In this document: piece after piece, positions 45,674 through 55,237 of the stretch | Position numbering within the stretch: position 1 is the first letter of the stretch | Layout of the letters: every line of letters starts with the position of its first letter | From: Streptomyces albireticuli | Lineage (GTDB): Bacteria; Actinomycetota; Actinomycetes; Streptomycetales; Streptomycetaceae | Assembly: GCF_021228125.1 (NCBI RefSeq) | Contig: NZ_JAJQQS010000004.1 | Span: 434,001-498,000 of the forward strand | Reading direction: 5' to 3' | Length of the DNA stretch: 64,000 nucleotides | Made by a program: the position numbers and the translations under genes | The notes under the pieces: generated by a model | The model's database searches: none | What the model saw: only the letters and a program-made list of their open reading frames with translations | Told to the model about the DNA's origin: nothing

Positions 45674-46648
45674 TCAGCGCGCGGCGGGCGGGCGCTCGTC
45701 GACGCGGACCGAGAGGTCGTTGTCCGCCGTGTAGTACGGACCGGCTTGCGCGGGCGCGTAGGCGGCGTCGACGTCCTTCGCCGGGTAGGTGAAGATCTGC
45801 TTCTTGTCGGCGATGTCGTCGAGGATGCGGGCGACGCGGGCCGAGGCGGTGCCGTCGGCGGTGCGCAGCCACAGGTCCCAGACGTCCAGGCCGCCGTGCC
45901 ACTCCTCGGCCAGCTCCGCGTAGCGCAGGGTGAAGGTGAAGTCCTGGCCGTCGGTGCCGTCGGCCGCGCCGGACTCGGCGGCGGTGACCGGGGCGGTGCG
46001 GACGACCTCGGGGTCACGGCGCAGCCGGGCCTCGACCACGGCGCCGGAGAGCCAGCCGGCGGGGTCCTGGACGCGGTAGAGACGGCCGTGCCCGGTGAGG
46101 CCGGTGGCGCTGAGGAGGAGATCGCCGGCCTCGGCGTGCGGGCCGCGGAGCCAGCTGCGGAGCGAGAGGTTGCCGTGCTTGGTCGCGTAGGGGATCCGCA
46201 CGGCCAGCGGGGAGGTGCTGGGGCCGGGTCTGCGGTCGACCAGCGAGCGGAGGTCGGCGAGGCCGGGCACCAGCCGCCGGGGCTCGGCGTCGGCGGAGGC
46301 GGCGTAGACGTCCCAGCGGCCCTCGGGGAGGGCGACGGTGCTGGGCAGCACGGCGCGCAGCCGGCCGTCCCCGTCGGGCGCGAGCGGCAGCCGCACCTCC
46401 TCGGCCTCCTCCTCGCTCCCCCGGCGGCGCAGGACGAGCGCAGCGGACCAGTCACCCGTGGTGTCGGGGAGGCCGGGGGCGTCGAGGTCGAAGGTGAGCC
46501 CGCCCGCGGAATCCGCGATGCAGTCGGCGCTGGGGTCCCCCGCGCCGAAGAGGGGAGGGGCAGACACGGTGGTGGGCTCCTCGGGATGGGAAGGATCTGA
46601 CGGGGTGTGCTCGGGGGGATTCCCGGCGGGACCGGCGGCGGGGCTCAT
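45674..46648 (-). CDS. Conserved protein coupled to GT4 glycosyltransferase
   Basis: 324-aa protein of unknown family, predicted mostly beta. Landmarks: LTFDLDAPGLPDTTGDWSAALVLRRR, LPEGRWDVYAA, and VWDLWLRTADG near the end. No signal peptide. The ATG overlaps the glycosyltransferase stop (ATGA); a GTG 28 codons later (VSAPPLFGAG) has GAGGAG upstream and may be the main start. Tight coupling suggests a shared role with the glycosyltransferase in making or exporting a cell-surface glycan. Similar pairs occur in polymer synthesis loci, but I cannot name the product. Confidence 0.7.
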   Translation of the reverse strand: MSPAAGPAGNPPEHTPSDPSHPEEPTTVSAPPLFGAGDPSADCIADSAGGLTFDLDAPGLPDTTGDWSAALVLRRRGSEEEAEEVRLPLAPDGDGRLRAVLPSTVALPEGRWDVYAASADAEPRRLVPGLADLRSLVDRRPGPSTSPLAVRIPYATKHGNLSLRSWLRGPHAEAGDLLLSATGLTGHGRLYRVQDPAGWLSGAVVEARLRRDPEVVRTAPVTAAESGAADGTDGQDFTFTLRYAELAEEWHGGLDVWDLWLRTADGTASARVARILDDIADKKQIFTYPAKDVDAAYAPAQAGPYYTADNDLSVRVDERPPAAR

Positions 46649-47895
46649 GCGGCGCGTGCCTTCCGCAGGGCGGACCGGCTCCGGTCCGTGGTCCGGAAGG
46701 CGCTGCTGAGCAGGGCGCCCCGGGTGCGGTGCAGCGAGCCGCGCAGGCCGCCGCGGGAGGTCAGGTCGGTGAAGAGCGACTCGTAGCGCCCGGCGACGTG
46801 GGCCGGGTCGAAGCGCGCGGAGCTCTCCAGGGCCGCCTTGCCCATGCGCCGCCGCAGGTCGTCGTCGTTGATCAGCTTGAGCAGGCCGGCGGCGACGGCG
46901 TCGACCTTGCCGGTGGGCACCAGCAGCCCGTCGACACCGTTGTCGATGATCTCGCCGGGGCCGTGCGGGCAGTCGGTGGAGACCACGGGGAGGCCGCAGC
47001 GCATCGCCTCGACGATGGTCATGCCGAAGGACTCCAGGCTGGAGGTGACGGCGCCGATGGAGCCCTTGACCCACTCGGGGTCCAGGGGGTTGGCGGGGCC
47101 CATGAGGAAGACGTGGTTGTACAGCCCGCGCTTGTCGATCTGGGCGCGCAGCTTGGCGCGCTCGGCGCCGGCGCCGTAGATCCGCAGCCGCCAGTCGGGG
47201 CGCTCGGCGACGACCTTCTCGAAGGCGCGGATCAGCAGGTCGTAGCGCTTGGCGGGGGCGAGCCGGCCGGCGGCGATCACCCACTTGCCGGTGGAGTCCG
47301 CGGGCGCGAGGGCGGGCGCCGGGATGCTGTTGGGCACGGCCTCCACCCGCACGCCGGGCAGCCGCATCAGCTTGCGGTAGGTCGCGGCGTCCGCCTCGGT
47401 GACGGTGGTGACGGCGTCCAGGCGGGGATAGTGCGTGCGCAGCGTCAGCTTCAGCTGCGGGGAGTGCGTGGCCAGCGTGAGGTGCTCCTGGCCGACGCGG
47501 GCGACGCCCCGGCGGGCCTGCTGGGCGATGTGCACGTTGAGGCCGGGCCGGGTGCCGACCACGACGTCGCTCTCCAGGCTCCGCAGGTGCTCGGCGATCC
47601 GCCGGTCGGTCAGGGCGCTGTACTGCTTGTACCGCCCCTCGGTGCGCGGGAAGACCGTGGCCGGGCGCTCGTACTCCGGGTCGTCGCCCTCGTAGCCGGG
47701 GGTGCCCTTGCGCAGGTCCACGAGGTGGCGCAGGCGCACCTTCGCGGCCGGTGCGAAGACCGGCTCCTCGCGGTGCCGGAAGACGGAGACGATCTCCACG
47801 TCGTGGTGCTCCGCCAGGGTCCCGGCGAGGTTGTACGTGGTGCGGATCGTCCCGCCGATGCCGTACGCGTTGTGAATCAGGAATGAGATGTGCAT
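46645..47895 (-). CDS. Glycosyltransferase family 4 protein
   Basis: 416-aa GT-B retaining glycosyltransferase. MHISFLIHNAYGIGGTIRTTYNLA is the N-terminal Rossmann start with the GG donor/acceptor loop; WVIAAGRLAPAKRYDLLIRAF marks the second domain; SSLESFGMTIVEAMRCGLPVVSTDCPHGPGEII is the E-x7-E nucleotide-sugar motif. Transfers a sugar to a cell-wall or capsule acceptor, unidentified. ATG preceded by GGGGA. First gene of a two-gene unit. Confidence 0.9.
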   Translation of the reverse strand: MHISFLIHNAYGIGGTIRTTYNLAGTLAEHHDVEIVSVFRHREEPVFAPAAKVRLRHLVDLRKGTPGYEGDDPEYERPATVFPRTEGRYKQYSALTDRRIAEHLRSLESDVVVGTRPGLNVHIAQQARRGVARVGQEHLTLATHSPQLKLTLRTHYPRLDAVTTVTEADAATYRKLMRLPGVRVEAVPNSIPAPALAPADSTGKWVIAAGRLAPAKRYDLLIRAFEKVVAERPDWRLRIYGAGAERAKLRAQIDKRGLYNHVFLMGPANPLDPEWVKGSIGAVTSSLESFGMTIVEAMRCGLPVVSTDCPHGPGEIIDNGVDGLLVPTGKVDAVAAGLLKLINDDDLRRRMGKAALESSARFDPAHVAGRYESLFTDLTSRGGLRGSLHRTRGALLSSAFRTTDRSRSALRKARAA

Positions 47896-48162
47896 TCGTC
47901 CCCAGCCGTCCGCCGCGGACATTCCATGCAGCCCGCCTACCGAGAGATTAGACCGTTGCGGGGGCCAGGAGGTTGGCCGTGATCACCAACTCGTTGCCCG
48001 GCGGGCGGGGAACCGGTGGCGGACCGGGGAACTTTCCGCGCCCACCGGCTGTTCCCGGCCGCTCCCGCCGCCGGGGCGTGACCCCGGCCGTGGATCACCC
48101 GTTGTCTTCCATACGAGCCGGGAGACGCCCGGCGCCACACGCACCGAGTTCTAGGAGCCACC

Positions 48163-48972
48163 GTGCCGCGCATGCTCGACGTCAGCGACGACGTCCGCGC
48201 CGAGATCGGCGACGAAGAGGCCGAGCGACTGCTCGGCGGCGAGAACGCCCCGGGCAGTTACGACTGCACCTCCTGCCGCACCCCCGGGAACACCGAGCGG
48301 GAGCGCACCAGCACCGTGCTCTTCGTCGGCGAGGAGACGGCCGTGCTGGCCTTCGCCCACGCCGCCTGCATCCCCTCCCAGGTCGTCCCGGTCTCGGAGG
48401 AGCAGCTCCAGGGTGCCGTCCGGTCCATCACCGGTGAGCAGGGCGGCGCGCCCGCCGCCGCGGCGGCCCCGCAGGCGCCGCCCGCCGCGGACGGCCCCGT
48501 CCAGGCGGAGCTGGGGGTGACCAGCGGGCTGGTCCTGATCAAGGACGAGCTGATCCCGGCGCTCGTCGTGGAGCCGCTCGGCCCGATCGCCCGCCCGGGC
48601 ACCACCGGTCCGGTCGACGTCTTCCTGCCGCTCCTGATCGAGCAGGGCTTCGCGCCGGTGGCCTCCGTCGAGGAGGTGCCGGAGCCCAACCCGGGCTGGT
48701 CGGTGCTGGTGGCCATGGGGAAGCTGCACGCGATCCTCCAGCCGGCCGTGCCCGGCGCCAAGGCCAGCGCGTGGTGGCAGGCGCACCAGGCGATGCAGGT
48801 CGCCGACGACTGGCGGGCGGCCGTGAACAAGACGAAGCGGGTGCTGGTGCTCGCGGCGCCGGTCGGCACCATCGGGCAGCAGCCGCGCGAGGACCTGCTG
48901 CGGGAGGCCCTCGACCGCGCCGCGTCCCGGGGTCAGCTGGTCGCCGCCACCATGCCGCTCGCGGGCACGTGA
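48163..48972 (+). CDS. Conserved hypothetical protein
   Basis: 269-aa cytosolic protein. An N-terminal region with a CTSC pair (DCTSCRTPGN) and HAAC precedes an Ala/Pro linker (about 96-110). A conserved domain follows: LGVTSGLVLIKDELIPALVVEPLG, ALLIEQGF-type segment, GKLHAILQP, then KTKRVLVLAAPVGTIG. The cysteine arrangement could bind a metal. No family name recognised; it is widespread in Streptomyces to my knowledge. GTG start with GGAG upstream. Confidence 0.75.
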   Translation: MPRMLDVSDDVRAEIGDEEAERLLGGENAPGSYDCTSCRTPGNTERERTSTVLFVGEETAVLAFAHAACIPSQVVPVSEEQLQGAVRSITGEQGGAPAAAAAPQAPPAADGPVQAELGVTSGLVLIKDELIPALVVEPLGPIARPGTTGPVDVFLPLLIEQGFAPVASVEEVPEPNPGWSVLVAMGKLHAILQPAVPGAKASAWWQAHQAMQVADDWRAAVNKTKRVLVLAAPVGTIGQQPREDLLREALDRAASRGQLVAATMPLAGT

Positions 48973-49115
48973 CCGGCGCCGGGCAGCCGTTCCCCTACGT
49001 GCCGGCGGGCCATTCGCGCCCGTGGCCGCATCCCACGGGGCACGGGCTCGTTGGCTCATATGTGCACTCATACGAGCCTGCCTCCCGGATCCCGTACCCG
49101 AATCACATTCCCGGT

Positions 49116-49457
49116 ATGCGCCCATCCCGCGATGCCGCCCCGCAGAGCCACCCCACCTCGGTCACCCCGATCTACGATGCGCTCTACGCCGAGTACCGCC
49201 GCTCGTTCCGGGCCCTCCCCTTCGACCGCTCGGGCGAGGAGGATCTGAGGTTCGTGGGCTTCGGCACCCAGCTCGTCGGCGGCTGGTCCCCGTACGGCGG
49301 GCAGGGCTATGCCGGGCAGCTCGGCGGCCAGCAGGGTTATCCGGGTCCGCCCGGCCACCCGGGCGGCTGGGACATGTACTACGGGCGGCAGCGCGGCGGG
49401 CACATGCCCGCCGCGCTGCCGCCCGCTCCGCGCGACGGCCGTATGCGCGGCTTCTGA
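49116..49457 (+). CDS. Conserved hypothetical protein with Gly/Tyr-rich tail
   Basis: 113 aa. N-terminal core TSVTPIYDALYAEYRRSFRALPFDRSGEEDLRFVGF, then a low-complexity Gly/Gln/Tyr/Pro tail (YGGQGYAGQLGGQQGYPG...). No signal or membrane helix. ATG chosen where the core begins. An in-frame GTG at 48969, overlapping the previous stop, would add 49 residues but that stretch (48990-49110) is AT-richer and looks like a promoter. Precise start uncertain. Confidence 0.6.
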   Translation: MRPSRDAAPQSHPTSVTPIYDALYAEYRRSFRALPFDRSGEEDLRFVGFGTQLVGGWSPYGGQGYAGQLGGQQGYPGPPGHPGGWDMYYGRQRGGHMPAALPPAPRDGRMRGF

Positions 49458-49499
49458 ACCGCTCTTTCCGGCCCCGGACAGCTCGGGCCGGACGAACCC

Positions 49500-49546
49500 G
49501 GGCCCGGCCGTCGGGGCCCGGGCCCCGTTGTCCCCGGGCCGGGCCC
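49500..49546. terminator. Bidirectional terminator between hypothetical gene and der
   Basis: Arms GGGCCCGGCC (49500-49509) and GGCCGGGCCC (49537-49546) pair perfectly, with a second self-complementary GGGGCCCGGGCCCC between them. Lies between convergent stops. Confidence 0.55.
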
Positions 49547-49569
49547 TCGCCTTCCGGCCGGCCGCCGGA

Positions 49570-51033
49570 TTACTTCTTGCGCCCGCGCTTCTCGCGCACC
49601 CGCACCGAGATGTGGATGGGCGTGCCCTCGAAGCCGAACTCCTCGCGCAGGCGGCGCTCGACGAAGCGCCGGTAGCCCGCCTCCAGGAAGCCCGAGGCGA
49701 ACAGCACGAACCGCGGCGGCTTGGTGCCCGCCTGGGTGCCGAAGAGGATGCGCGGCTGCTTGCCGCCGCGGATCGGGTGCGGGTGGGAGGCGACGATCTC
49801 ACCGAGGAAGGCGTTCAGCCGGCCGGTGGGCACCCGGGTCTCCCAGCCCGCCAGGGCCGTCTCGATCGCCGGGACCAGCTTCTCCATGTGGCGGCCGGTG
49901 CGCGCGGAGACGTTGACGCGGGGCGCCCACGCGATCTGACCGAGCTCGGTCTCGATCTCGCGCTCCAGGTAGTAGCGGCGCTCCTCGTCGAGCGTGTCCC
50001 ACTTGTTCATCGCCAGGACGATGGCGCGGCCGGCGTCGACGGCCATGGTGATGATCCGCTGGTCCTGGACGCTGATCGACTCGCTGGAGTCGATCAGGAT
50101 GACCGCGACCTCGGCCTTCTCCACGGCGGCGGCGGTGCGCAGCGAGGCGTAGTAGTCCGCGCCCTCCTGGAGGTGGACCCGGCGGCGGATGCCCGCGGTG
50201 TCGATGAACTTCCAGGTCACGCCGCCGAGCTCGATCAGCTCGTCGACCGGGTCGCGGGTGGTGCCGGCCAGCTCGTTGACGACGACGCGCTCCTCGTTCG
50301 CCACCTTGTTGAGCAGCGAGGACTTGCCGACGTTCGGGCGGCCGATCAGGGCGATGCGGCGGGGGCCGCCGGCGCCGGCGGCGCCGAAGGTCTGGGCGGG
50401 GGCGTCGGGCAGCGCCTCGAGCACGGCGTCGAGCATGTCACCGGTGCCACGGCCGTGCAGGGCCGAGATGGGGTGCGGCTCGCCGAGGCCCAGCGACCAC
50501 AGGGCGGCGGCGTCGGCCTCGCCGGACTGGCCGTCGACCTTGTTGGCGCAGAGCACGACGGGCTTGCCGGACCGGCGCAGCAGCTTGACGACGGCCTCGT
50601 CGGTGTCGGTGGCGCCGACGGTGGCGTCCACGACGAAGACGACCGCGTCGGACGCCTCGATGGCGTACTCGGCCTGGGCGGCGACGGAGGCGTCGAGGCC
50701 GAGGACGTCCTGCTCCCAGCCGCCGGTGTCGACGACCTTGAAGCGGCGGCCGGCCCACTCGGCCTCGTAGGTGACGCGGTCACGGGTGACGCCCGGCTTG
50801 TCCTGGACGACCGCCTCGCGGCGGCCGATGATGCGGTTCACCAGGGTCGACTTGCCGACGTTGGGGCGGCCGACGACGGCGAGGCGGGGCAGCGGGCCGT
50901 GCCCGGCCTCGTCGAGCGCGCCGGCGATCTCCTCGGCGTCGAAGCCCTCCTGCGCCGCGAGCTCCATGAACTCCGCGTACTCGGCGTCGCCAAGCTCACC
51001 GTGCTCGTCGCCGGAGTGGATCTGGTCGTTCAT
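49570..51033 (-). CDS. der: Ribosome biogenesis GTPase Der (EngA)
   Basis: 487 aa. Two tandem GTPase domains, each with Walker-type GRPNVGKS (about 56 and 230), DTGG/DTAG switch II and NKxD (NKVDG; NKWD). A C-terminal KH-like domain with [24 protein letters not shown] follows. Der acts in 50S subunit maturation. A 48-residue acidic N-terminal extension precedes domain 1, usual for actinobacteria. It ends the cmk-plsC-der cluster, 66 nt after plsC. Confidence 0.97.
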   Translation of the reverse strand: MNDQIHSGDEHGELGDAEYAEFMELAAQEGFDAEEIAGALDEAGHGPLPRLAVVGRPNVGKSTLVNRIIGRREAVVQDKPGVTRDRVTYEAEWAGRRFKVVDTGGWEQDVLGLDASVAAQAEYAIEASDAVVFVVDATVGATDTDEAVVKLLRRSGKPVVLCANKVDGQSGEADAAALWSLGLGEPHPISALHGRGTGDMLDAVLEALPDAPAQTFGAAGAGGPRRIALIGRPNVGKSSLLNKVANEERVVVNELAGTTRDPVDELIELGGVTWKFIDTAGIRRRVHLQEGADYYASLRTAAAVEKAEVAVILIDSSESISVQDQRIITMAVDAGRAIVLAMNKWDTLDEERRYYLEREIETELGQIAWAPRVNVSARTGRHMEKLVPAIETALAGWETRVPTGRLNAFLGEIVASHPHPIRGGKQPRILFGTQAGTKPPRFVLFASGFLEAGYRRFVERRLREEFGFEGTPIHISVRVREKRGRKK

Positions 51034-51099
51034 GAAGTCCGTTCCTCGTTCTTCGTCATCGGCGGGCCGCTCCTACGCGGCCCACTACTCAAGTCTCTG

Positions 51100-51741
51100 T
51101 CAGCGGCCGGTCAGCCGCTTGGCGTCCGTCAGGTGCGCGGCGAGCCGGCCCTGGATCCGCACGGTCGCCTCGTCCAGCGCCGTGCGCGTCCGCCGCCCGC
51201 TGCCGTCGCCGGCCGCGAACGCGTCCCCGAAGACCACGTCGACCCTGCTGCGCAGCGGGGGCAGGGCGGATATCGCCCGGCCCCGCCGCTCGGCGCTGCC
51301 GAGCACGGCCACCGGCACGATCGGCGCACCCGACCGTACGGCGAAATAGGCGAGCCCCGCGCGCAGCGAGGCGAAGTCGCCCTCGCCCCGGGTGCCCTCG
51401 GGGAAGATCCCCAGGACGCCGCCGTCGGCCAGGACGTCCAGCGCGCCGGTGATCGCGGTGCGGTCGGCGCCCGTGCGGTCCACCTTCAGCTGGCCGATCC
51501 CGCGCAGGAACGGGTCCAGCGGACCGACGAACGCCTCCTTCTTGATCAGGAAGTGCACCGGCCGGGGCGCGGTGCCCATCAGCATCGGGCCGTCCAGATT
51601 GTGGGAGTGGTTGACCGCGAGGATGACGGGCCCGGCGGCGGGCACCCGCCAGGAGCCCAGCACGCGCGGCTTCCACAGCCCGTACATCAGGCCGATGCCG
51701 ATCCGCCGCCCCACGGCGGCGCCGGACGCGGAGGCGCTCAC
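51100..51741 (-). CDS. plsC: 1-acyl-sn-glycerol-3-phosphate acyltransferase (PlsC family)
   Basis: 213 aa. The acyltransferase motifs are NHSHNLDGPMLM (HX4D: His and Asp separated by four residues) and FPEGTRGEGD, with VPVAVLGS as motif IV. It acylates lysophosphatidate on the membrane inner face in phospholipid synthesis; a related acceptor is possible. GTG start overlaps the cmk stop (GTGA), so they are coupled. Confidence 0.85.
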   Translation of the reverse strand: MSASASGAAVGRRIGIGLMYGLWKPRVLGSWRVPAAGPVILAVNHSHNLDGPMLMGTAPRPVHFLIKKEAFVGPLDPFLRGIGQLKVDRTGADRTAITGALDVLADGGVLGIFPEGTRGEGDFASLRAGLAYFAVRSGAPIVPVAVLGSAERRGRAISALPPLRSRVDVVFGDAFAAGDGSGRRTRTALDEATVRIQGRLAAHLTDAKRLTGR

Positions 51742-52505
51742 GCCGACCGCTTCTCCGCGTCCTTGGCCGCACTCCGCCGCTCTTCGATCAAGGTCACGAC
51801 ACACTCGATGACCTGGTCGAGGGTGAGCTCGGTGGTGTCGACCTCGACCGCGTCGCCGGCCTTGGCCAGCGGGGAGGTCTTGCGGCCGGAGTCGGCGGCG
51901 TCGCGGCGGACCAGCGCGGCCTGGGTGGCGGCCAGGTCGGTGGCCTCCTTGCCCTTCAGCTCACCGCTGCGGCGGGCCGCGCGGGCCTCGGCCGAAGCGG
52001 TCAGGAAGATCTTGAGGTCGGCGTCCGGCAGGACGGTGGTGCCGATGTCACGGCCCTCGACCACGATGCCGTCCGGGGCCTCGGCGGCGATGGCGCGCTG
52101 GAGCTCGGTCAGCCGGGTCCGCACCTCCGGCACGGCGCTGACGGCGCTGACCGCGGAGGTGACCTCCTGGGTGCGGATGGGCGCGGCGGCGTCGGCGCCG
52201 TCGACCGTGATGGTCGGCGCGGCCGGGTCCGTGCCCGAGACGATCTCCGGCTTGCCGGCGGCGTCGGCCACGGCCTCGGCGTCGTTCACGTCGATGCCGT
52301 TGCTCAGCATCCACCAGGTGATCGCCCGGTACTGGGCGCCGGTGTCCAGGTAGCGCAGGCCGAGCTTGACGGCGACGGCCTTGGACGTGCTGGACTTGCC
52401 GGTGCCGGAAGGTCCGTCGATGCCGACGATGACCGCTGCCGGAGCGGTCCGGGCGGCGGTTGTGGCATTGGCGGCGTTGGCGGCGTTGCCCACGGTGTCT
52501 GACAC
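51738..52505 (-). CDS. cmk: Cytidylate kinase
   Basis: 255 aa. P-loop IDGPSGTGKSSTSK about 28-41 residues from the chosen start, YLDTGAQYRAITW (CMP binding), then IVVEGRDIGTTVLPDADLKIFLTASAEARAARR. Phosphorylates CMP/dCMP. The middle insert typical of long CMKs (PEIVSGTDPAAPTITVDG) is present. Two GTG codons compete: 52505 (VSDTVG) and 52493 (VGNAAN), the latter better spaced from AGGAAGG. A Asn/Ala/Thr-rich N-terminus suggests the short one may be right. Confidence 0.93.
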   Translation of the reverse strand: MSDTVGNAANAANATTAARTAPAAVIVGIDGPSGTGKSSTSKAVAVKLGLRYLDTGAQYRAITWWMLSNGIDVNDAEAVADAAGKPEIVSGTDPAAPTITVDGADAAAPIRTQEVTSAVSAVSAVPEVRTRLTELQRAIAAEAPDGIVVEGRDIGTTVLPDADLKIFLTASAEARAARRSGELKGKEATDLAATQAALVRRDAADSGRKTSPLAKAGDAVEVDTTELTLDQVIECVVTLIEERRSAAKDAEKRSA

Positions 52506-52670
52506 CTTCCTAGTGCACGTGGCGGGGGAGATTCCGGCGATCCGGGCTCGGTGGGGCCCGCTGGGGCCTTCGGACAAGGTTACTGGCTCGCCACCCGTCC
52601 TCTCGCCGGGGACGGGAGAGGACGGCCGCCGTGGGGCCCCACGGGCCCCGGCGGCGACCGCCGGCCGGGC

Positions 52671-53756
52671 TCACTGCCGGAGCGACCAGCCCCGCTCCTG
52701 GAGGGTCTCGATCAGGGCCGGCACCGCCGAGGGCTCGACCATCAGCTGGATGTGACCGGCCTGCTGGCCGGCGGCGTGCTCGATGCGCACGTCCTCGATG
52801 TTGACCCCGGCCCGGCCCGCGTCCGCGAAGATCCGGGCGAGCTCGCCCGGCTGGTCGCCGATCAGGACCGTGACCGTCTCGTACACGGTGGGCGCGGAGC
52901 CGTGCTTGCCTGGCACCCGGACGCGGCCCGCGTTGCCGCGGCGCAGCACGTCCTCGATGCCGGCGGCGCCGTCCTCGCGCCGGTCCGCGTCGCCGGAGTC
53001 CAGGGCGCGCAGGGCGCGTACGGTCCCCTCCAGGTCGGCGGCGACGGCGGCGAGGACGTCGGCGACCGGTCCGGGGTTGGCGGAGAGGATGTCTATCCAC
53101 ATCCGGGGGTCGGAGGCGGCGATCCGGGTGACGTCGCGGATGCCCTGGCCGCACAGCCGTACGGCCGTCTCGTCGGCGTCCCGGAGGCGGGCCGCGACCA
53201 TGCTGGAGACCAGCTGCGGGGTGTGCGAGACGAGGGCGACGGCCCGGTCGTGGGCGTCCGCGTCCATGACGACGGGGACGGCGCGGCACAGGGCGACGAG
53301 CTCGAGGGCCAGGTTGAGGACCTCGGTGTCGGTGTCGCGGGTGGGGGTGAGCACCCAGGGGCGGCCCTCGAAGAGGTCGGCGGTGGCCGCCAGCGGGCCG
53401 GAGCGCTCCCGGCCGGCCATCGGGTGCGTGCCCAGGTAGGTGGTGAGGTCGACGCCGAGGGCCTCCAGCTCGCGGCGCGGGCCGCCCTTGACGCTGGCCA
53501 CGTCGAGGTAGCCGCGGGCGGCGCCGCCGCGTATGGCCTCGGCGAGGGTGGCCGCGACGTGCGCGGGCGGCACGGCGACTATGGCGAGGTCCACCGGGCC
53601 CTCCGGGGCCCGGTCGGTGCCGGCGCCGAGGGCCGCGGCCGTCTCCGCCTGGGCCGGGTCGTGGTCCACGAGGTGGACGTGGACGCCACGGCCGGCGAGG
53701 GCGAGGGCGGCCGAGGTGCCGATCAGTCCGGTACCGATGACGAGGGCGGTTCTCAC
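52671..53756 (-). CDS. tyrA: Prephenate dehydrogenase with ACT domain
   Basis: 361 aa. NAD-binding GTGLIGTSAALALAGRG at the start, ASVKGGPR and THPMAGRERSG for prephenate binding, ALVSHTPQL, and a C-terminal ACT domain (about 285-361, ETVTVLIGDQPGELARIFADAG). Oxidatively decarboxylates prephenate toward tyrosine; the ACT domain implies feedback by an aromatic amino acid. GTG start, AAGGA 8 nt upstream. Upstream of cmk by 165 nt, same strand, an order conserved in Streptomyces. Confidence 0.95.
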   Translation of the reverse strand: MRTALVIGTGLIGTSAALALAGRGVHVHLVDHDPAQAETAAALGAGTDRAPEGPVDLAIVAVPPAHVAATLAEAIRGGAARGYLDVASVKGGPRRELEALGVDLTTYLGTHPMAGRERSGPLAATADLFEGRPWVLTPTRDTDTEVLNLALELVALCRAVPVVMDADAHDRAVALVSHTPQLVSSMVAARLRDADETAVRLCGQGIRDVTRIAASDPRMWIDILSANPGPVADVLAAVAADLEGTVRALRALDSGDADRREDGAAGIEDVLRRGNAGRVRVPGKHGSAPTVYETVTVLIGDQPGELARIFADAGRAGVNIEDVRIEHAAGQQAGHIQLMVEPSAVPALIETLQERGWSLRQ

Positions 53757-54014
53757 GGGCGAAGTCCTTGCGGGAGGCGGCCGGGGGACACGGGGTGCGG
53801 TGCCACGGGCGCTCGGTGCGGCCGCGGACCGGACCGGCGTGGCGTGCCCGACCAGCCTAGTCAGCGCGGCGGGCGGATGTGCGGGGCGGCCCGATCGGCG
53901 TACGCCCGGGCGTCCGGCCCGGGTCCCGGACCGGGCCGCCCCGGTCGCCCCGGTCGGCTCGGTGCGGCTCGGGAGTCGCCCTCCACGACGGGCGGGCCCG
54001 CGTCCGGTACAACC

Positions 54015-54383
54015 ATGTACATGATCTACCACGTGGTGCCCCTGGACGACTGGCTGGCCGTGCCCGACCGCCCGTACTCCCCCGCCTCCCTCTCCGACGA
54101 GGGCTTCGTGCACTGCTCCCCGGACGAGGAGACCACGCTCGCGGTCGTCACGGCCTTCTACCGCGCGACGCCCGGCCCGCTGATGGTGCTGCTGATCGAC
54201 GAGCACAAGCTGGACGTCATGGTCCGCTGGGAGGCGGCCGATCCGGCACCGCCGCCCGGCGTCCCGGAGGGGACGCTCTTCCCGCACGTCTTCGGGCGGA
54301 TCAACCGGGACGCGGTCGACGGGATGATGGAGGTCCAGCGGGACGAGGAGGGTCGCGCGACGGGCCTGGCCGTCTGGTCCTGA
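54015..54383 (+). CDS. DUF952 family protein
   Basis: 122 aa. MIYHVVPLDDW at the start, FVHCSPDEETTLAVV, LMVLLIDEHKL, then FPHVFGRINRDAVDGMM. These are DUF952 signatures: FVHCS and FPHxxGxI-N. The fold is ART-like, and some relatives are suspected to be ADP-ribosyl or glutathione-S-transferase-like; function unknown. ATG at 54015, or the second ATG two codons later. Divergent from tyrA by 258 nt, which holds no other recognised feature. Confidence 0.85.
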   Translation: MYMIYHVVPLDDWLAVPDRPYSPASLSDEGFVHCSPDEETTLAVVTAFYRATPGPLMVLLIDEHKLDVMVRWEAADPAPPPGVPEGTLFPHVFGRINRDAVDGMMEVQRDEEGRATGLAVWS

Positions 54384-54462
54384 GGCTTTCGGGGCCCTCG
54401 CGGCCACCGGGCGGCGGGAAACCCGGGTGACGTGGCCGTCCGGGGGCGGTCACAATCGCCCC

Positions 54463-55167
54463 ATGCGCCCCGGAACACCACTCTCCCCCGATCACGCCCT
54501 GGTGACCGGACACTCGGTCTACACCTGTGTGATGGGGTCGCGCGCCTTCGGCCTGGCCACGGAGGCGAGCGACACCGACCGCCGGGGCGTCTACGTGGCG
54601 CCCACCCCGCTGTTCTGGGGTTTCACCAAGCCGCCCACGCATGTGGAGGGGCCGGGCGAGGAGCGGTTCTCCTGGGAGCTGGAGCGCTTCTGCGAGCTGG
54701 CCCTGCGGGGCAACCCCAACATCCTGGAGTGCTTGCACTCCCCGCTCGTCGAGCACGCCGACGCCACCGGCCTGGAGCTGCTCGGACTGCGCGACGCGTT
54801 CCTCTCGCAGCGGGTCCGGCAGTCCTTCGCCGGTTACGCCGTGTCGCAGCGCAAGAAGCTCGACGCGGAGATCCGCGGGCGCGGCGCGCCGCGCTGGAAG
54901 CACGCGATGCACCTGCTGCGGCTGCTGACCAGCTGCCGCGATCTGCTGCGCACCGGCCGGCTCGTCATCGAGGTGGGCGAGGAGCGGGAGCGCCTGCTGG
55001 CGGTCCGGCGCGGCGAGCTGACCTGGGCGGAGGTGGAGTCGTGGCTCGGGCGGCTGTGGGAGGAGAACGAGACGGCGGGGGCGGGGTCCCCGCTGCCGGT
55101 GGAGCCGGACGTGGCGCGGGTGGAGGACTTTCTGGTGCGGGTGCGGCGGGGGTCGGCGGGGGCTTGA
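54463..55167 (+). CDS. RlaP-type nucleotidyltransferase (DNA polymerase beta superfamily)
   Basis: 234 aa. Nucleotidyltransferase core GSRAFGLATEASDTDRRGVYV at 25-45 gives the G-S-x-A-x-G-x-x-x-x-x-SD-x-D pattern with metal-binding Asp37 and Asp39. WGFTKPPTHVE, SWELERFCELALRGNPNILECLHSP and the helical PRWKHAMHLLRLLTSCRDLLRTG follow. This matches the RlaP family (RNA repair-associated polymerase beta-like). Start ATG chosen at MRPGTPLSP, though no strong ribosome site is seen. Confidence 0.75.
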   Translation: MRPGTPLSPDHALVTGHSVYTCVMGSRAFGLATEASDTDRRGVYVAPTPLFWGFTKPPTHVEGPGEERFSWELERFCELALRGNPNILECLHSPLVEHADATGLELLGLRDAFLSQRVRQSFAGYAVSQRKKLDAEIRGRGAPRWKHAMHLLRLLTSCRDLLRTGRLVIEVGEERERLLAVRRGELTWAEVESWLGRLWEENETAGAGSPLPVEPDVARVEDFLVRVRRGSAGA

Positions 55168-55237
55168 TCCCCTACCCGCCCCTTCCCGTGACCGGGGGCT
55201 TCGCCCCCGGCCCCCTTTCCGCGCTGCCGCGCGGTGG

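Noticed and set aside
52551..54383. DUF952 protein as the tail of a 610-codon protein
   Set aside because: The upstream part is antisense to tyrA and rich in Gly/Val/Asp; DUF952 homology starts at MYMIYH.
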